A stretch of 64,000 nucleotides of DNA from Marinicella sediminis (GCF_002000055.1 NZ_MVBD01000006.1:186001-250000); one strand, 5' to 3'. Positions 26,639 to 36,518 are shown, counted from the first letter of the stretch. The notes: generated from the letters alone by a model not told the origin. Made by a program: numbers and translations.

Positions 26639-27025
26639 ATGCTGGGTTACATCACCATTGGCGCCAACGATTTGGATGCTTTATCAGAATTTTACGACAG
26701 CCTGTTCGCCGAAATCAATGTTAAACGCATCATGCCGGGTTCTGAAGAACATGGCTATGTGGTCTGGGCCAAAGATGAAACCGCCACCGGTTTTTCCATC
26801 ATCAGACCCTTCAACGGCGAACCGGCCACAGCCGGCAACGGCAACATGGCAGCCATCTCTGCCGGCACCCCTGAGCTTGTCAAAGCACTGTATCACAAAG
26901 CCCTTGAAACAGGTGGCCGCTGTGAAGGTCAGCCAGGAGACCGGGGAAATGGCTTTTATGCCGCCTACTTCCGGGATCCGGAGGGCAACAAACTGAATGC
27001 GTACTGTATGACCACCAACCCATAA
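26639..27025 (+). CDS. VOC (glyoxalase/bleomycin-resistance) family protein
   Basis: Vicinal-oxygen-chelate-fold protein of 128 residues: N-terminal LGYITIGANDLDALSEFYDSLF, C-terminal YAAYFRDPEGNKLNAYC. The C-terminal Glu expected as a metal ligand is not in its usual place (DPEGNKLNAY), so catalytic metal binding is uncertain. It has a good ribosome site (agagga) before ATG 26639. It is divergent from the 3-hydroxyanthranilate operon and 16 bases upstream of a membrane-anchored hydrolase gene. Substrate unknown. Confidence 0.85.
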   Translation: MLGYITIGANDLDALSEFYDSLFAEINVKRIMPGSEEHGYVVWAKDETATGFSIIRPFNGEPATAGNGNMAAISAGTPELVKALYHKALETGGRCEGQPGDRGNGFYAAYFRDPEGNKLNAYCMTTNP

Positions 27026-27041
27026 TTCACCGGAGCTTTCG

Positions 27042-28865
27042 ATGAAAAGAGTTTTAAAAAAAATCCTCAAATATTTTGCTGTGTTGCTGTTATTGCTGGT
27101 GCTTCTGGGCTCAGCGTTTTTTGTTCATGTCTGGTATTTTAAGCCCTATGACATCAACTTGTTTTTCGGCCGCACGGCTTTACAGTTTGCCTTAAAGAGT
27201 CCCGAAACACTGAGTTCATTGAGGGTGCTGGAAAAGTTCGGCATGGAAGGGCACAACGCTGAATTGAATGACGCCAGTCTGACCGCCGGTGATGAAACTT
27301 TTGCGCACGTGTTGCAGGCCCACGAAACCCTGTTGTCCTATGCCGATGAAGACCTCGATCCAGCTGACAAAATGTCCAAAGATGTGATGTTATCCTTGCT
27401 GAACATTGTGGTTGATGGTCAACGCTTTCGATTCCACAACTATCCCGTGAATCAACTGTTTGGCGTACAAAACGGTTTCCCCTCATTCATGGAAAGCACC
27501 CACCAGGTTCATGATGTGGGCGATGCCGAAGATTACATCAGCCGGTTGTCTAAAGTAGGTATCAAATTTGACCAGGTGCTGGAGGGCCTGAAACACCGGG
27601 AAAACCTGGGCATCTTGCCACCCCAGTTTGTGGTCACCAAAGTATTGGAAGAAATGAACGGTTTCGTCAACACACCTGCTGAAGACAACATCCTGTTCAC
27701 AGCACTGGCTGACAAAATGGAACAAGCCGGTCTGGCTGTTGAAGACCAGCAAACCCTGGCCACTGATGCCAGATCTACCATTGAACAAACCGTATACCCG
27801 GCTTATCAGCGATTGATCGATTACTTTGTCCGGCTGGACAACAAAGTCAGTGAAAATCATGGCGTCTGGAATCTGCCGGATGGCGATGCCTACTACACCC
27901 TTGCCTTGAAATTTTTCACCACCACTGACTACAGCCCATCCTACATTCATGATTTTGGCCTCACCGAGGTGGATCGCATCCAACAGGAAATCCTCGACAT
28001 CCTGGCTGGCGAGGGTTGGGATGTCAGCGGTGGGTTTACCAGCAGCATCGAAAACATGGCCGTTAATCCGCGCTTTTATTATTCTGACTCCGATGAAGGT
28101 CGCGAACAGATACTGGACGATTACAAAACCATGCTGGTGGAAATAGAACAACAAATGGCCAGCCATTTTCATGACTTTCCTGAAGCCGGTATGGACGTCC
28201 AGCGGATTCCGGAATTCAAAGAAAAAACCGCACCAGGGGCTTACTATCAGCGACCGGCGATGGATGGCTCACGCCCCGGGGTGTTTTATGCCAATTTGTA
28301 TGACATCAAAGCCACCCCAAAATATGGCATGAAAACCCTTGCCTACCACGAGGGCATACCAGGTCATCATTACCAACTGGCCATCCAGCAGGAATTGGAA
28401 AACATGCCGTTTTTTCGCAAAATGGTGCCATTCACCGCTTATTCAGAAGGCTGGGCTTTGTATGCTGAACGGGTGGCGTATGAAATGGGTATGTTGTCCG
28501 ACCCTTATGACAACATTGGCCGTCTGCAGGCAGAACTCTTCCGAGCCGTCCGCCTGGTGGTGGATACCGGTATCCATGCCAAACGCTGGAGCCGCGAACA
28601 GGCCATTACATATATGCTGTCCAATACCGGCATGGCGGAATCGGATGTGGTGTCAGAAATTGAACGTTATTTTGTGATGCCCGGACAGGCCACTTCATAC
28701 AAAGTGGGCATGACCAAAATTCTCGAATTACGTGAGCAAGCCAGGCAAGCTTTGGGTGATCGTTACGATGTCAGGGACTTTCATCGGGTGGTACTCAACA
28801 GCGGTTCCGTTCCACTGAACATCCTGGAACAGCTGGTCGATCAGTACATCCAAGAAAACAGCTGA
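27042..28865 (+). CDS. DUF885 family membrane-anchored zinc hydrolase
   Basis: Protein of 607 residues beginning with a basic stretch and one hydrophobic anchor (about residues 10-32), so the catalytic part should face the periplasm. The DUF885 metal motif HEGIPGHHY is at residues 436-444, followed by YSEGWALYAERVAYEMG, which carries the further acidic ligand. The family is related to M1/M3-like metallopeptidases and many members appear to be carboxypeptidases or dipeptidases. It fits the exported peptide-degrading set here, with the M3 peptidase. Co-transcription with the VOC gene is likely. Confidence 0.88.
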   Translation: MKRVLKKILKYFAVLLLLLVLLGSAFFVHVWYFKPYDINLFFGRTALQFALKSPETLSSLRVLEKFGMEGHNAELNDASLTAGDETFAHVLQAHETLLSYADEDLDPADKMSKDVMLSLLNIVVDGQRFRFHNYPVNQLFGVQNGFPSFMESTHQVHDVGDAEDYISRLSKVGIKFDQVLEGLKHRENLGILPPQFVVTKVLEEMNGFVNTPAEDNILFTALADKMEQAGLAVEDQQTLATDARSTIEQTVYPAYQRLIDYFVRLDNKVSENHGVWNLPDGDAYYTLALKFFTTTDYSPSYIHDFGLTEVDRIQQEILDILAGEGWDVSGGFTSSIENMAVNPRFYYSDSDEGREQILDDYKTMLVEIEQQMASHFHDFPEAGMDVQRIPEFKEKTAPGAYYQRPAMDGSRPGVFYANLYDIKATPKYGMKTLAYHEGIPGHHYQLAIQQELENMPFFRKMVPFTAYSEGWALYAERVAYEMGMLSDPYDNIGRLQAELFRAVRLVVDTGIHAKRWSREQAITYMLSNTGMAESDVVSEIERYFVMPGQATSYKVGMTKILELREQARQALGDRYDVRDFHRVVLNSGSVPLNILEQLVDQYIQENS

Positions 28866-28874
28866 TTTCAGCAC

Positions 28875-28908
28875 AAAAAAAGCCAGGTCGTAAGTTCACG
28901 ACCTGGCT
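28875..28908 (-). terminator. Strong terminator between convergent genes
   Basis: AGCCAGGTCGT (28881-28891) pairs perfectly with ACGACCTGGCT (28898-28908), loop aagttc (28892-28897). The run of A on the plus strand at 28875-28880 gives a U tract on the minus transcript, so it mainly ends the minus-strand gene; it may also stop the DUF885 transcript. Confidence 0.9.
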
Positions 28909-28934
28909 GATATGATGGGTCTGGATAAAGGGAC

Positions 28935-30335
28935 TTACTTCAAACCACGCTTTCTTTTGATTTCTTCCATTTTTTGTTGTTGCAACATGTGCTCTTCCAT
29001 GCGGTAACGGGTGGGGGACTTGATGATCACCAATGGTTCCCAACTGCTGTTCGGTAATAAACGGCCCAAACCATCGGTCTTGGCCCACTGGGTGTTGGCC
29101 GCATAAAACACATGATCACCCACCAGGGTGCCATTACCCAAATCTTTGAATTCAGGATGAGATGCTTCGATGGGAAACAGGTTTTTCAGAAACAGGTCCT
29201 TTTCCAGCACATAGCGCATCAGACGAGCTGGCTGAACTCCGCTTTGGATACCAATCAGATCACCGTCATCATAGAACAAATCATTCATGCCGGCAAAGAA
29301 GCCCTTACCACCTTTGATCAATGGCACCACCTGCAAAGATTCCAGATTAATGACAAACAGCCCCAGCTCATAATCGGACACATAAAGCACACTCTCAGCG
29401 GCGTTGCTGGTGATGGCCTTGATGTTTGACAATCCTGGCAGAGCCAGAACTGGCTCCACAGTTTCCTGACCATTTTTCACGCGGAAAAAAGTACTGTCAA
29501 AGGCGTTGATGAAATACAGGTCACCACTGGTTGTCAGGTGCATGGCGGTGAATAATTTAGGCTGATCACTTTTCGCCATTGACATGTTTTTCAGCACTTC
29601 ACCGGTACTTAGCCTGATTTTGGAGATCATCGCCTGACCAAAATTTTGCTGGGTGGTTCCGGTGTAATGAGGCAGTGTGGCAGTCGCCAGCCACAACAAA
29701 TCAGCCGACTGGTCAATCACCAGATCAATCACACCCCAGGGGCCAGTGGCCGGATTCCCGGCTTTGAAGAATTCACTGAATCCACTTTCCTCGTCATATT
29801 GGTAGACCGCACCGGAACGCACGCTGCCCAGCAAAAACCGTTCAGCTTTGGCATCCCACGCCAGGTTCTCAAACAACATTCCTGAATAGTGATGGCTGAC
29901 AGCAAAGGCTTGTTTGCCTTCACCAAAAGCCTGGGCATTCTGTTCCATGCCATCTTCAATGTATTCAAACACCTTGGTGTCTTTGATCAGATCAAACCCG
30001 CTGTGCTCAGTGACCGGGTAGCTCAACCCGGCTTTTTGTAATTCTATCAGGTCGTTATATGCTTCGGTTTTCTTGTCCTGCAAAGCATATGCCTTGGCCA
30101 GATCAAGACGGAATACCGGGTCATAAGGACGCAGTTCAGTCAGCTTTTTCATCACCAGCTCATAGCGGGAATACTGCTCTTCCTGAAGGGTTTTATCTGC
30201 CAGTTCAAGCAGTTGAGGCAGACTGTCAATGGTCGCCAGATCCCTGGCAAAAATCTTTTCAGGGTCCAGGGCCTGAGCATGAATGCCGGCTGTGAACGCT
30301 AACAATAACAAGGTAAATGGTTTTTTCATCATCAT
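28935..30335 (-). CDS. Secreted protein with TPR-like start and beta-propeller-like body
   Basis: Exported 466-residue protein. Signal peptide MMMKKPFTLLLLAFTAGIHA. Residues about 30-100 look helical, like one or two TPR units (LAKAYALQDKKTEAYNDLIEL). The rest resembles an NHL/SMP-30-type beta-propeller that describes interaction with a bound ligand (LLGSVRSGAVYQYDEESG, ALPGLSNIKAITSNAAESVLYVSDYELGLFVI). Three consecutive ATG codons (30335, 30332, 30329) are possible starts. It is divergent from hemE. A gluconolactonase-like activity is possible but not supported by visible active-site residues. Confidence 0.75.
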   Translation of the reverse strand: MMMKKPFTLLLLAFTAGIHAQALDPEKIFARDLATIDSLPQLLELADKTLQEEQYSRYELVMKKLTELRPYDPVFRLDLAKAYALQDKKTEAYNDLIELQKAGLSYPVTEHSGFDLIKDTKVFEYIEDGMEQNAQAFGEGKQAFAVSHHYSGMLFENLAWDAKAERFLLGSVRSGAVYQYDEESGFSEFFKAGNPATGPWGVIDLVIDQSADLLWLATATLPHYTGTTQQNFGQAMISKIRLSTGEVLKNMSMAKSDQPKLFTAMHLTTSGDLYFINAFDSTFFRVKNGQETVEPVLALPGLSNIKAITSNAAESVLYVSDYELGLFVINLESLQVVPLIKGGKGFFAGMNDLFYDDGDLIGIQSGVQPARLMRYVLEKDLFLKNLFPIEASHPEFKDLGNGTLVGDHVFYAANTQWAKTDGLGRLLPNSSWEPLVIIKSPTRYRMEEHMLQQQKMEEIKRKRGLK

Positions 30336-30475
30336 CTGGTTTTTCAAAGTGGTTATAAGACCTCTTTGTTGCTGTGAGGTTCCATACAAACCGCGGCATT
30401 TTAACAGAACTGTTGGTAAATAGCTGTTTATGCCCCGGGTAACTGATAAAATGGGCCTTTTTTTCGGCCTGTCTG

Positions 30476-31522
30476 ATGAAACTCGAAAATGACTTATACT
30501 TGCGTGCATTGCGCCGTGAAAACACAGAACGCACCCCTGTCTGGCTGATGAGACAAGCCGGCAGGTACCTCCCCGAATACCGCAAAGTCCGCGCAGAGGC
30601 CGGAGACTTCATGACCCTGGCGAGCACCCCTGAGATGGCATGTGAAGTCACCATTCAACCTCTGGAACGTTTTCCATTGGATGCGGCGATCATTTTTTCT
30701 GATATCCTGACCATTCCCGATGCCATGGGGCTGGAGTTGTATTTTGAGCCCGGCGAGGGTCCGCGCTTTAACAACCCCATCACCGATGAAGCCGACATCA
30801 AAGCCCTGCCAGTACCCGATGCGGATGACCTGCAATATGTCATGGACGCCATCAGCCTGACCACCCGCACCCTCAATGGTCGGGTACCCTTGATTGGTTT
30901 TTCCGGCAGCCCCTGGACGCTGTTGACCTATATGATAGAAAACGGCGGCAGCAAAACCTATGCCAAATCCAAAGCCCTGCTGTACAAGTCGCCTGAGCTG
31001 GCTCATTTGCTGCTGGATAAACTGTCACGATCGATCATCAAGTACCTGATCGGACAAATCCAGAGCGGTGCATCGGCCGTACAGATTTTTGACAGTTGGG
31101 GCGGGGTCCTCAGCCCGGCTGATTTTCAGACTTTTTCGTTGCACTACATGCAACAAATTGTCGACGGCCTCAAACAGGCTGGTTTCGCTGACACCCCGGT
31201 GGTGTTGTTCAGTAAAGGAGCCAATCAAAGCCTGACAGCCATGTCTGAAACCGGTTGCCATGGCTTGGGGCTTGACTGGACCATCAACATCGATGTGGCC
31301 AAAACCCTGACCGGTGACCGGGTGGCTTTGCAGGGCAACCTGGATCCGGCCACTTTGTACGCCCCAGATGCATACATCGATCAGGCCGTCAAACAAGTGT
31401 TGGATGCCTATGGACCAGGACCAGGTCATGTGTTTAACCTGGGTCATGGGATGCAACCGGACATGGATCCTGACAAAGTCGCGGTATTGGTAGATGCGGT
31501 GCGCCGACACTCGAGTCGCTGA
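30476..31522 (+). CDS. hemE: Uroporphyrinogen decarboxylase
   Basis: Removes four acetate carboxyls from uroporphyrinogen III to give coproporphyrinogen III in haem synthesis. Signature blocks are RTPVWLMRQAGRYLPEYR at the N-terminus and GFSGSPWTLLTYMIENGGSK, with the C-terminal FNLGHGMQPDMDPD. Length 348 is normal. Start ATG 30476. The downstream Rieske gene begins six bases after its stop. No other haem gene is in the window. Confidence 0.97.
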   Translation: MKLENDLYLRALRRENTERTPVWLMRQAGRYLPEYRKVRAEAGDFMTLASTPEMACEVTIQPLERFPLDAAIIFSDILTIPDAMGLELYFEPGEGPRFNNPITDEADIKALPVPDADDLQYVMDAISLTTRTLNGRVPLIGFSGSPWTLLTYMIENGGSKTYAKSKALLYKSPELAHLLLDKLSRSIIKYLIGQIQSGASAVQIFDSWGGVLSPADFQTFSLHYMQQIVDGLKQAGFADTPVVLFSKGANQSLTAMSETGCHGLGLDWTINIDVAKTLTGDRVALQGNLDPATLYAPDAYIDQAVKQVLDAYGPGPGHVFNLGHGMQPDMDPDKVAVLVDAVRRHSSR

Positions 31523-31528
31523 ACAACC

Positions 31529-31864
31529 ATGAAATACAAACTCACCACCCTCATCAATGTACCCATCGACCAATGGTCGGAGCACAGCCTGCAAACCGAA
31601 AACGGGCATTGTTCAGTCATGGTTAAACGTGGTCACACCGAATGGGTGGCATACATCAACGAATGTCCCCATCAGGGGCGCCGCATGGATTATGCAGAAA
31701 ATGCTTTTCTGGAAACCCCGGATAAGCAGCTGGTTTGTCCGGCCCACGGTGCGACCTTTGATGCCGCAACGGGGTTGTGCACCAGCGGACCTTGTGCTGG
31801 CCAGTCACTGACCGCGCTGACCATTGACATTGATGACAAGGACGTGTTTGTTGAGTTCCGTTAA
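31529..31864 (+). CDS. Rieske [2Fe-2S] ferredoxin-like protein
   Basis: Single-domain Rieske protein of 111 residues. Cluster ligands are CPH (Cys46, His48) and CPAH (Cys70, His73). Three further cysteines lie after residue 80 (LCTSGPCAG), around the loop following the second ligand pair. Stand-alone Rieske domains serve as electron carriers for oxygenases or nitrite reductases; no such partner is adjacent. It is six bases after hemE and overlaps the GtrA gene, so the three form one transcript. Confidence 0.88.
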   Translation: MKYKLTTLINVPIDQWSEHSLQTENGHCSVMVKRGHTEWVAYINECPHQGRRMDYAENAFLETPDKQLVCPAHGATFDAATGLCTSGPCAGQSLTALTIDIDDKDVFVEFR

Positions 31865-32240
31865 ACCTTTTCTGGCGCTGATGGTGCGTTACGGTTTGGT
31901 TGGGGTACTGGCCAGTGTGGTGCATGCCGCCATCAGCCTGTTGTTGCATGAAGTGTTTGCCATCGCACCATTCACTGCGCATGCCAGCGGTTTTGCCGGC
32001 GGATTGGTCACTGCCTATCTGGGTCATTATCACTATTCGTTCAAGGATGATGGGCAGCACCGTTCACGGTTTCCCAGGTTCGTGATCACTTCATTGACCG
32101 GCTTTGCACTCCATCAAGGTGGGGTTTGGTGGTTGGTCAGCCAGCTTGGCTGGGACTATTCGACCATGGCTTTACCCGCGCTGATGCTGACAATTCCGTT
32201 GGTGACTTTTCTGTTGTCAAAGTTTTGGGTGTTTCGCTGA
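31848..32240 (+). CDS. GtrA family membrane protein
   Basis: Four-helix membrane protein of about 130 residues of the GtrA type (MVRYGLVGVLASVVHAAISLL; SFKDDGQHRSRFPRF; ending FLLSKFWVF). The family moves prenyl-linked sugars for cell-surface glycosylation. I place the start at TTG 31848 because aagga sits five bases upstream; ATG 31833 and ATG 31881 are alternatives. All but the last overlap the end of the Rieske gene. No glycosyltransferase partner is next to it. Confidence 0.8.
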   Translation: MLSSVKPFLALMVRYGLVGVLASVVHAAISLLLHEVFAIAPFTAHASGFAGGLVTAYLGHYHYSFKDDGQHRSRFPRFVITSLTGFALHQGGVWWLVSQLGWDYSTMALPALMLTIPLVTFLLSKFWVFR

Positions 32241-32420
32241 GGGGTTCTAAAAACGCCACATCAAAGGGCACCAGCTTAAAATCTGGCGGCAAGTTACTTA
32301 AATCGTCTTCATCCCAAAAACAAAACACTTTCATCGGTTTTCCCAAAGCCAAAACCACAGTATGACGCTCAAATGTGGCCACAATCAGGCCATATCATGA
32401 CAGCTTATGGCAATCCAGCA

Positions 32421-32948
32421 TCAGTTGGTTTTTTCGGGTAGTTCAGTACTCAGGATCAAACTTTCAAAATCTTGACCGGGCAGGGTGGTGATGGCTTGTT
32501 TATGCAAACCAATTTTTTCCAGCACCCGGATGGAAGCCAGGTTATCCGGGTTGGTATAGGCCAAAATGACCGGACTGATTTGCTGGTCTGCAGCCCACTG
32601 CATGATCGCCTGACTGGCTTCGGTACAGTACCCACCGTTGCGATACGCTGGTAAGAATGCAAAACCAATGTCCGGCGGGTTGTCGGCATCACGTTTGACC
32701 AGGCCACAAATACCCAGTGGCTGCGGGTCATACTGCCTGGTTACCTTATACAGGCCATAGCCATGGGTCCGGTATGAATGGATCAGTTTGTCCTTTAAAT
32801 AGCCCAGGGCATCATCCAGGGTATGCAGACCGCGGTCTCCAATGAATCGAATGCAGTCCGGGTCATTGAACAATTGATGGATGAACGCAACATCTCCGTC
32901 ATCCAGTTCTGATAAATGTAAGCGCTTGGTAGAAATGATATGTGCCAT
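32421..32948 (-). CDS. GNAT family N-acetyltransferase
   Basis: A 175-residue acetyltransferase of the RimJ/RimL-like branch (TKRLHLSELDDGDVAFIHQLFNDPD). Motif A region (PAYRNGGYCTEASQAIMQWA) and IRVLEKIGLHKQ are visible. The target is unknown and could be a protein N-terminus or a small amine. Start ATG 32948. It is preceded on the minus strand by the VCBS protein gene (15-base gap), so the two are probably co-transcribed. Confidence 0.88.
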   Translation of the reverse strand: MAHIISTKRLHLSELDDGDVAFIHQLFNDPDCIRFIGDRGLHTLDDALGYLKDKLIHSYRTHGYGLYKVTRQYDPQPLGICGLVKRDADNPPDIGFAFLPAYRNGGYCTEASQAIMQWAADQQISPVILAYTNPDNLASIRVLEKIGLHKQAITTLPGQDFESLILSTELPEKTN

Positions 32949-32963
32949 GCTGCCTATTCTATG

Positions 32964-35915
32964 TTATTTGCAACGGTAGCGGTCAATTTGCGTCAATCGC
33001 TGCACTTCCAGACTGCCTGAGCTGAAGCCCTCAACGACCGGTTCCCAGCTGATCAGGGCCCGCTCATCATTCAACAACTCAAAACGCAGATCACCCCACA
33101 ACAACTGACTGTTTTGTTCGCTGCTGTATTCGGGCGGAAACAATCCGCCCTGACCATACTGGGCGATCAAATCCACCACGCCGCCATTGATTTCACCCCT
33201 GGCCAACAGCCAGAATGGTTGCCCGTCTCGGTAAGTGTACCAGGTCAGTAAAAGGGTATCCTGTCCATCGGCTTCTATGACCTGTATCATGTAACCATGG
33301 CCATCCTGTTCTGGGTTATACCAGGAGCCTGTGTGACAGGTATTGATGGTTTTTTCGTTGAGATCGACGGGCTTAAGGGTGGTTAACCTGACCAACTCCA
33401 TGCTGCCCTCACTGAAACCCTGAGGTGAGCCATCCCAGTTGACTTGCAGGGTGTTTTTTCCAGTCATGGTCAAATCCAGGCTGCCCCATAATGCTGTCTG
33501 CATGGCAGCAGGATCATGAGCTGAACCAAATTCCGGCCCACTGGTGATCGCCAGGTTCAGATTGGCGGTATTACCATCCAACACTCCGGCCCCTGATAAC
33601 CACAGAGGCTGGCCCTGATCATAAACGTACCAGGATACCACCACCCCCGGCTGATTGTTGAACAGGATTTCCTCGATCAGAAAGCCATGACCATCCTGCT
33701 CAGGGTTATACCAATTCCCACTGAAGTCGATGTCGGTGCTGGTGTTGATGTAAACCACTTGCCCCTGTGCCTGATTACTGGCAATCACATCAACATCACC
33801 ATCCTCATCCAAATCGACCAATAATTTTTCTGTCAATCCCCTGTTCAGGCCAGGCAATGGAACGCTGGTGTATCCTCCGTTTTGATCATTGATCAGTATA
33901 TCGGGATTAAAATATGCCGTGAAATCCGCAAATCCATCCTGGTTTAAATCAGCCATTTGACCGGGGCTTGATTCTTCAGGGAAAGGCAGCGACCTGAGCA
34001 CCAGTTCACCAGTCTGATTCTCAAATAATAAAGCAGTGGCCACCGGATTATATTGGTATTGAGAAACCAACACATCCAAATCACCATCGGCATCCGCATC
34101 ATATGTGATCAATCCCCGCAACAACCGAAATGAAACAGGCAAAGCAGCCCGCCTGGATGCTGACAAATCAAAACCATTGAACTGCCATTCAACCAATGTC
34201 ATTTCAGCTGAAGATTCATTGCCCTCGACTGTCAACAGTGTCGATTGACCTGTGTTATTGAGGTCAGCAAACACCGGAATCAACTGTTGTGAGAGTTGTT
34301 GACGCAGCTGCAGATTGCCTTCACCGTCATTCAAATATATATGCGTTTCTTCTGATGACAGGAAGCGTCTGAAATAGACCAGTAGATCCATATCACCATC
34401 ACCATCCAGGTCTCCGGTGGCAATGTCAATCAATCGTTCCATCCCCATGTCTTCGACTGACATCTGAAAACCGCCTGTGCTGGTTTGAATGGCTGTCAAA
34501 AAGCCTGTTTCATGACTGGTGACCAAGTCGAGCAAACCATCTCCATTCAGGTCAACCGGTTCAACCAATCGACTTGCAGGAACACCTGTTTCACTGGGCT
34601 GTGCCAATGCAGTACGGCCATTTCCTGACTGGTAGGTCACCTGGCCGCCGTTAACCCTGATCAGGTCCTTATGGCCATCATTGTTGATGTCATCCCAGTG
34701 CATGTCACTGATCTCTCCAATCAGGGTTTGTGCGGTGTTATGCCGCTCATAGACCAATTGGTTGGGAAAAGTCAGTTGCCAACTACCGAATTGTCTTTTG
34801 CCGACAGCGAACACCTCAGGCTGTGATTCACCAGATTGGTCCAGCTGTTGCAGCTTCAGAGAAACTTCACCGGCTAAAACGGGGGATTCAGACACATCAA
34901 AGTAACCATTTTCATTACTGAGCAACAGGGTGTGCCCGGCTTCATTCACATGACTGATGAACACATCCAGTTGCTGATCACCATTGGTGTCCAAGAACAC
35001 CGCATCTTTGACATCAGGCAACGCCGTTTCTGGTGGTGTTTTTGACAGGGTGAACGAACCATCTCCCTGGTTGATGGCCCGGGGATAACCCTGAGATTTG
35101 CCAAAACCTTGTACGTCTGTCAACCCATCCTGATTGATGTCCACAAAAAACACCTGACTGGAGTCATCCCGTTGATCTCCGGTATCTACCAGATTGAGGT
35201 TTTTGATGATGGGTTGCCGGATGAACTGTCCCTGTTGATCATTCAGATAAATATACAAATCTTCGCGCGCGCGCCACAGATCCATAAAGCCATCCTGGTT
35301 GTAATCAGCCACGTGTTCAAAAGCATCATAACTGCGCTGTGGAAAAAACAACTCCTGTGTTGAAAACTGTCCAAAGCCGTCATTCAGCAGATTGATCAAT
35401 CGTGGCGGCCCTTCAAATAAATCAACCGATTTGACCACATCCACATCACCATCGTTATCGAGGTCAGCAGCAAAAAGTCTGACCTGTTCAAATGAGGTGT
35501 TCTGATCCACAAAATGGGTCTTGGTGGTAAAATTTCCAAAACCGTCATTGATCAGTAATTGATTTTCATTACTGACATTGGCATTGGACACCCAAATATC
35601 CAGATCACCATCCTGTTCAACGTCAATCAACAACAACGGTCTGATTTGTAACCGTCTGTTGGCCGAAAAAAATGCCGGGATTTGTGGCGTATTCGGGTAG
35701 GGTTTATAGTCACCAGTGATGGTTTTTTGAAGGATTTTCAAACCCTGTTGTGCAGTGGTTGCCATCACCACTTCGGGTACCCCATCTCCGTTCAAATCAC
35801 CTGCGGTGAGCTGCACAACTTCTTCAGTCAGTGGGTAATGGTCATTGGCCTTCAACAGCGGTTGGGCATTGACCGGGACCAGCCAAACCAACAGCAATAA
35901 AATTCCCTTTTTCAT
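32964..35915 (-). CDS. Large secreted FG-GAP/VCBS repeat protein
   Basis: Exported protein of 983 residues with a signal peptide (MKKGILLLLVWLVPVNA). Residues about 30-720 hold many FG-GAP/VCBS repeats with calcium-loop motifs such as DLNGDGVPEV, DLDNDGDVDVV and DLDGDGDMDLL, forming one or two beta-propellers. The C-terminus has two copies of a roughly 110-residue module opened by WYNPEQDGHG (near 730 and 860). No sortase, PEP-CTERM or autotransporter signal is seen, so surface retention is unclear. Such proteins often serve adhesion or calcium-dependent binding. Start ATG 35915. Confidence 0.88.
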   Translation of the reverse strand: MKKGILLLLVWLVPVNAQPLLKANDHYPLTEEVVQLTAGDLNGDGVPEVVMATTAQQGLKILQKTITGDYKPYPNTPQIPAFFSANRRLQIRPLLLIDVEQDGDLDIWVSNANVSNENQLLINDGFGNFTTKTHFVDQNTSFEQVRLFAADLDNDGDVDVVKSVDLFEGPPRLINLLNDGFGQFSTQELFFPQRSYDAFEHVADYNQDGFMDLWRAREDLYIYLNDQQGQFIRQPIIKNLNLVDTGDQRDDSSQVFFVDINQDGLTDVQGFGKSQGYPRAINQGDGSFTLSKTPPETALPDVKDAVFLDTNGDQQLDVFISHVNEAGHTLLLSNENGYFDVSESPVLAGEVSLKLQQLDQSGESQPEVFAVGKRQFGSWQLTFPNQLVYERHNTAQTLIGEISDMHWDDINNDGHKDLIRVNGGQVTYQSGNGRTALAQPSETGVPASRLVEPVDLNGDGLLDLVTSHETGFLTAIQTSTGGFQMSVEDMGMERLIDIATGDLDGDGDMDLLVYFRRFLSSEETHIYLNDGEGNLQLRQQLSQQLIPVFADLNNTGQSTLLTVEGNESSAEMTLVEWQFNGFDLSASRRAALPVSFRLLRGLITYDADADGDLDVLVSQYQYNPVATALLFENQTGELVLRSLPFPEESSPGQMADLNQDGFADFTAYFNPDILINDQNGGYTSVPLPGLNRGLTEKLLVDLDEDGDVDVIASNQAQGQVVYINTSTDIDFSGNWYNPEQDGHGFLIEEILFNNQPGVVVSWYVYDQGQPLWLSGAGVLDGNTANLNLAITSGPEFGSAHDPAAMQTALWGSLDLTMTGKNTLQVNWDGSPQGFSEGSMELVRLTTLKPVDLNEKTINTCHTGSWYNPEQDGHGYMIQVIEADGQDTLLLTWYTYRDGQPFWLLARGEINGGVVDLIAQYGQGGLFPPEYSSEQNSQLLWGDLRFELLNDERALISWEPVVEGFSSGSLEVQRLTQIDRYRCK

Positions 35916-35981
35916 TCAACATCTCCTTACTACTTATGTTTCAATCAATTCTATCACGTCCATTCTTTGATTATTGTTAAG

Positions 35982-36518
35982 TCAATCGGCAGGTTTCAAT
36001 TGAGCCTGATAACGGGGTTTGCCATGGCGTTTCAGATCATAGGTCAGCACCTGATTATGCGGATCATAACTGAGCATCCAGACATTGGTGGCTGCGGCCG
36101 GAATCATGTCAGCGGTTGCTTCGTCTGCGGCAAAAAACTGTTGCCATCCTGTACCCTGATCGTTCGCCCAGCCGCCATAGTTGGTGATCTCATCCGGCGT
36201 ACCATCATCATGCCGGTGATCATGTTTCAATAATAACCCCTGACGGCTTTTGCTGATCACCCAGGTGCGCGATTGATCATGACCCACTGCAAAGCGTATA
36301 CGGATTTGATGTTGTTCACAGGACTGTATATTGGCTACCAGCAACTGTCCGGCAAAATCATGGTCGGGGTCTGTGGGAAAAGTGCTGTAACCCTCAAATA
36401 CCTGGCCACAAAGGCTGGACAGATTGGTGAAAAAATCGTTCTGTTTTTTGACATGCGGCGGTTTGCTGCAGGCATTGAACAACAGGACTACAGCCATTAG
36501 GGCAATGAGGTTTTTCAT
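35982..36518 (-). CDS. Putative lipoprotein
   Basis: Small lipoprotein of 178 residues. Lipobox LLFNAC, with the lipidated Cys at residue 17, follows a short signal sequence; the second residue after Cys is Lys, so no inner-membrane retention aspartate is present. The body has no family I recognise and contains two further cysteines (LCGQVFEGYS and QSCEQHQI). Its ATG overlaps the tag stop (ATGA), and caggaga serves as ribosome site. It is the last gene of MATE-tag-lipoprotein. Start ATG 36518 is preferred over an upstream ATG at 36545. Confidence 0.78.
   Translation of the reverse strand: MKNLIALMAVVLLFNACSKPPHVKKQNDFFTNLSSLCGQVFEGYSTFPTDPDHDFAGQLLVANIQSCEQHQIRIRFAVGHDQSRTWVISKSRQGLLLKHDHRHDDGTPDEITNYGGWANDQGTGWQQFFAADEATADMIPAAATNVWMLSYDPHNQVLTYDLKRHGKPRYQAQLKPAD

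Noticed and set aside
32250-32382. Minus-strand open frame starting near 32382 (GTG) between the GtrA and GNAT genes
   Set aside because: It has reasonable codon use (MKVFCFWDEDDLSNLPPDF) but overlaps the 3' end of gtrA, lacks a ribosome site and matches no family I know. It could be a gene remnant; not supported as a gene.
35441-35915. Repeated Asp/Asn motifs as a nucleotide repeat array or CRISPR
   Set aside because: Periodicity comes from calcium-binding FG-GAP repeats within one intact protein; no spacer/repeat structure.
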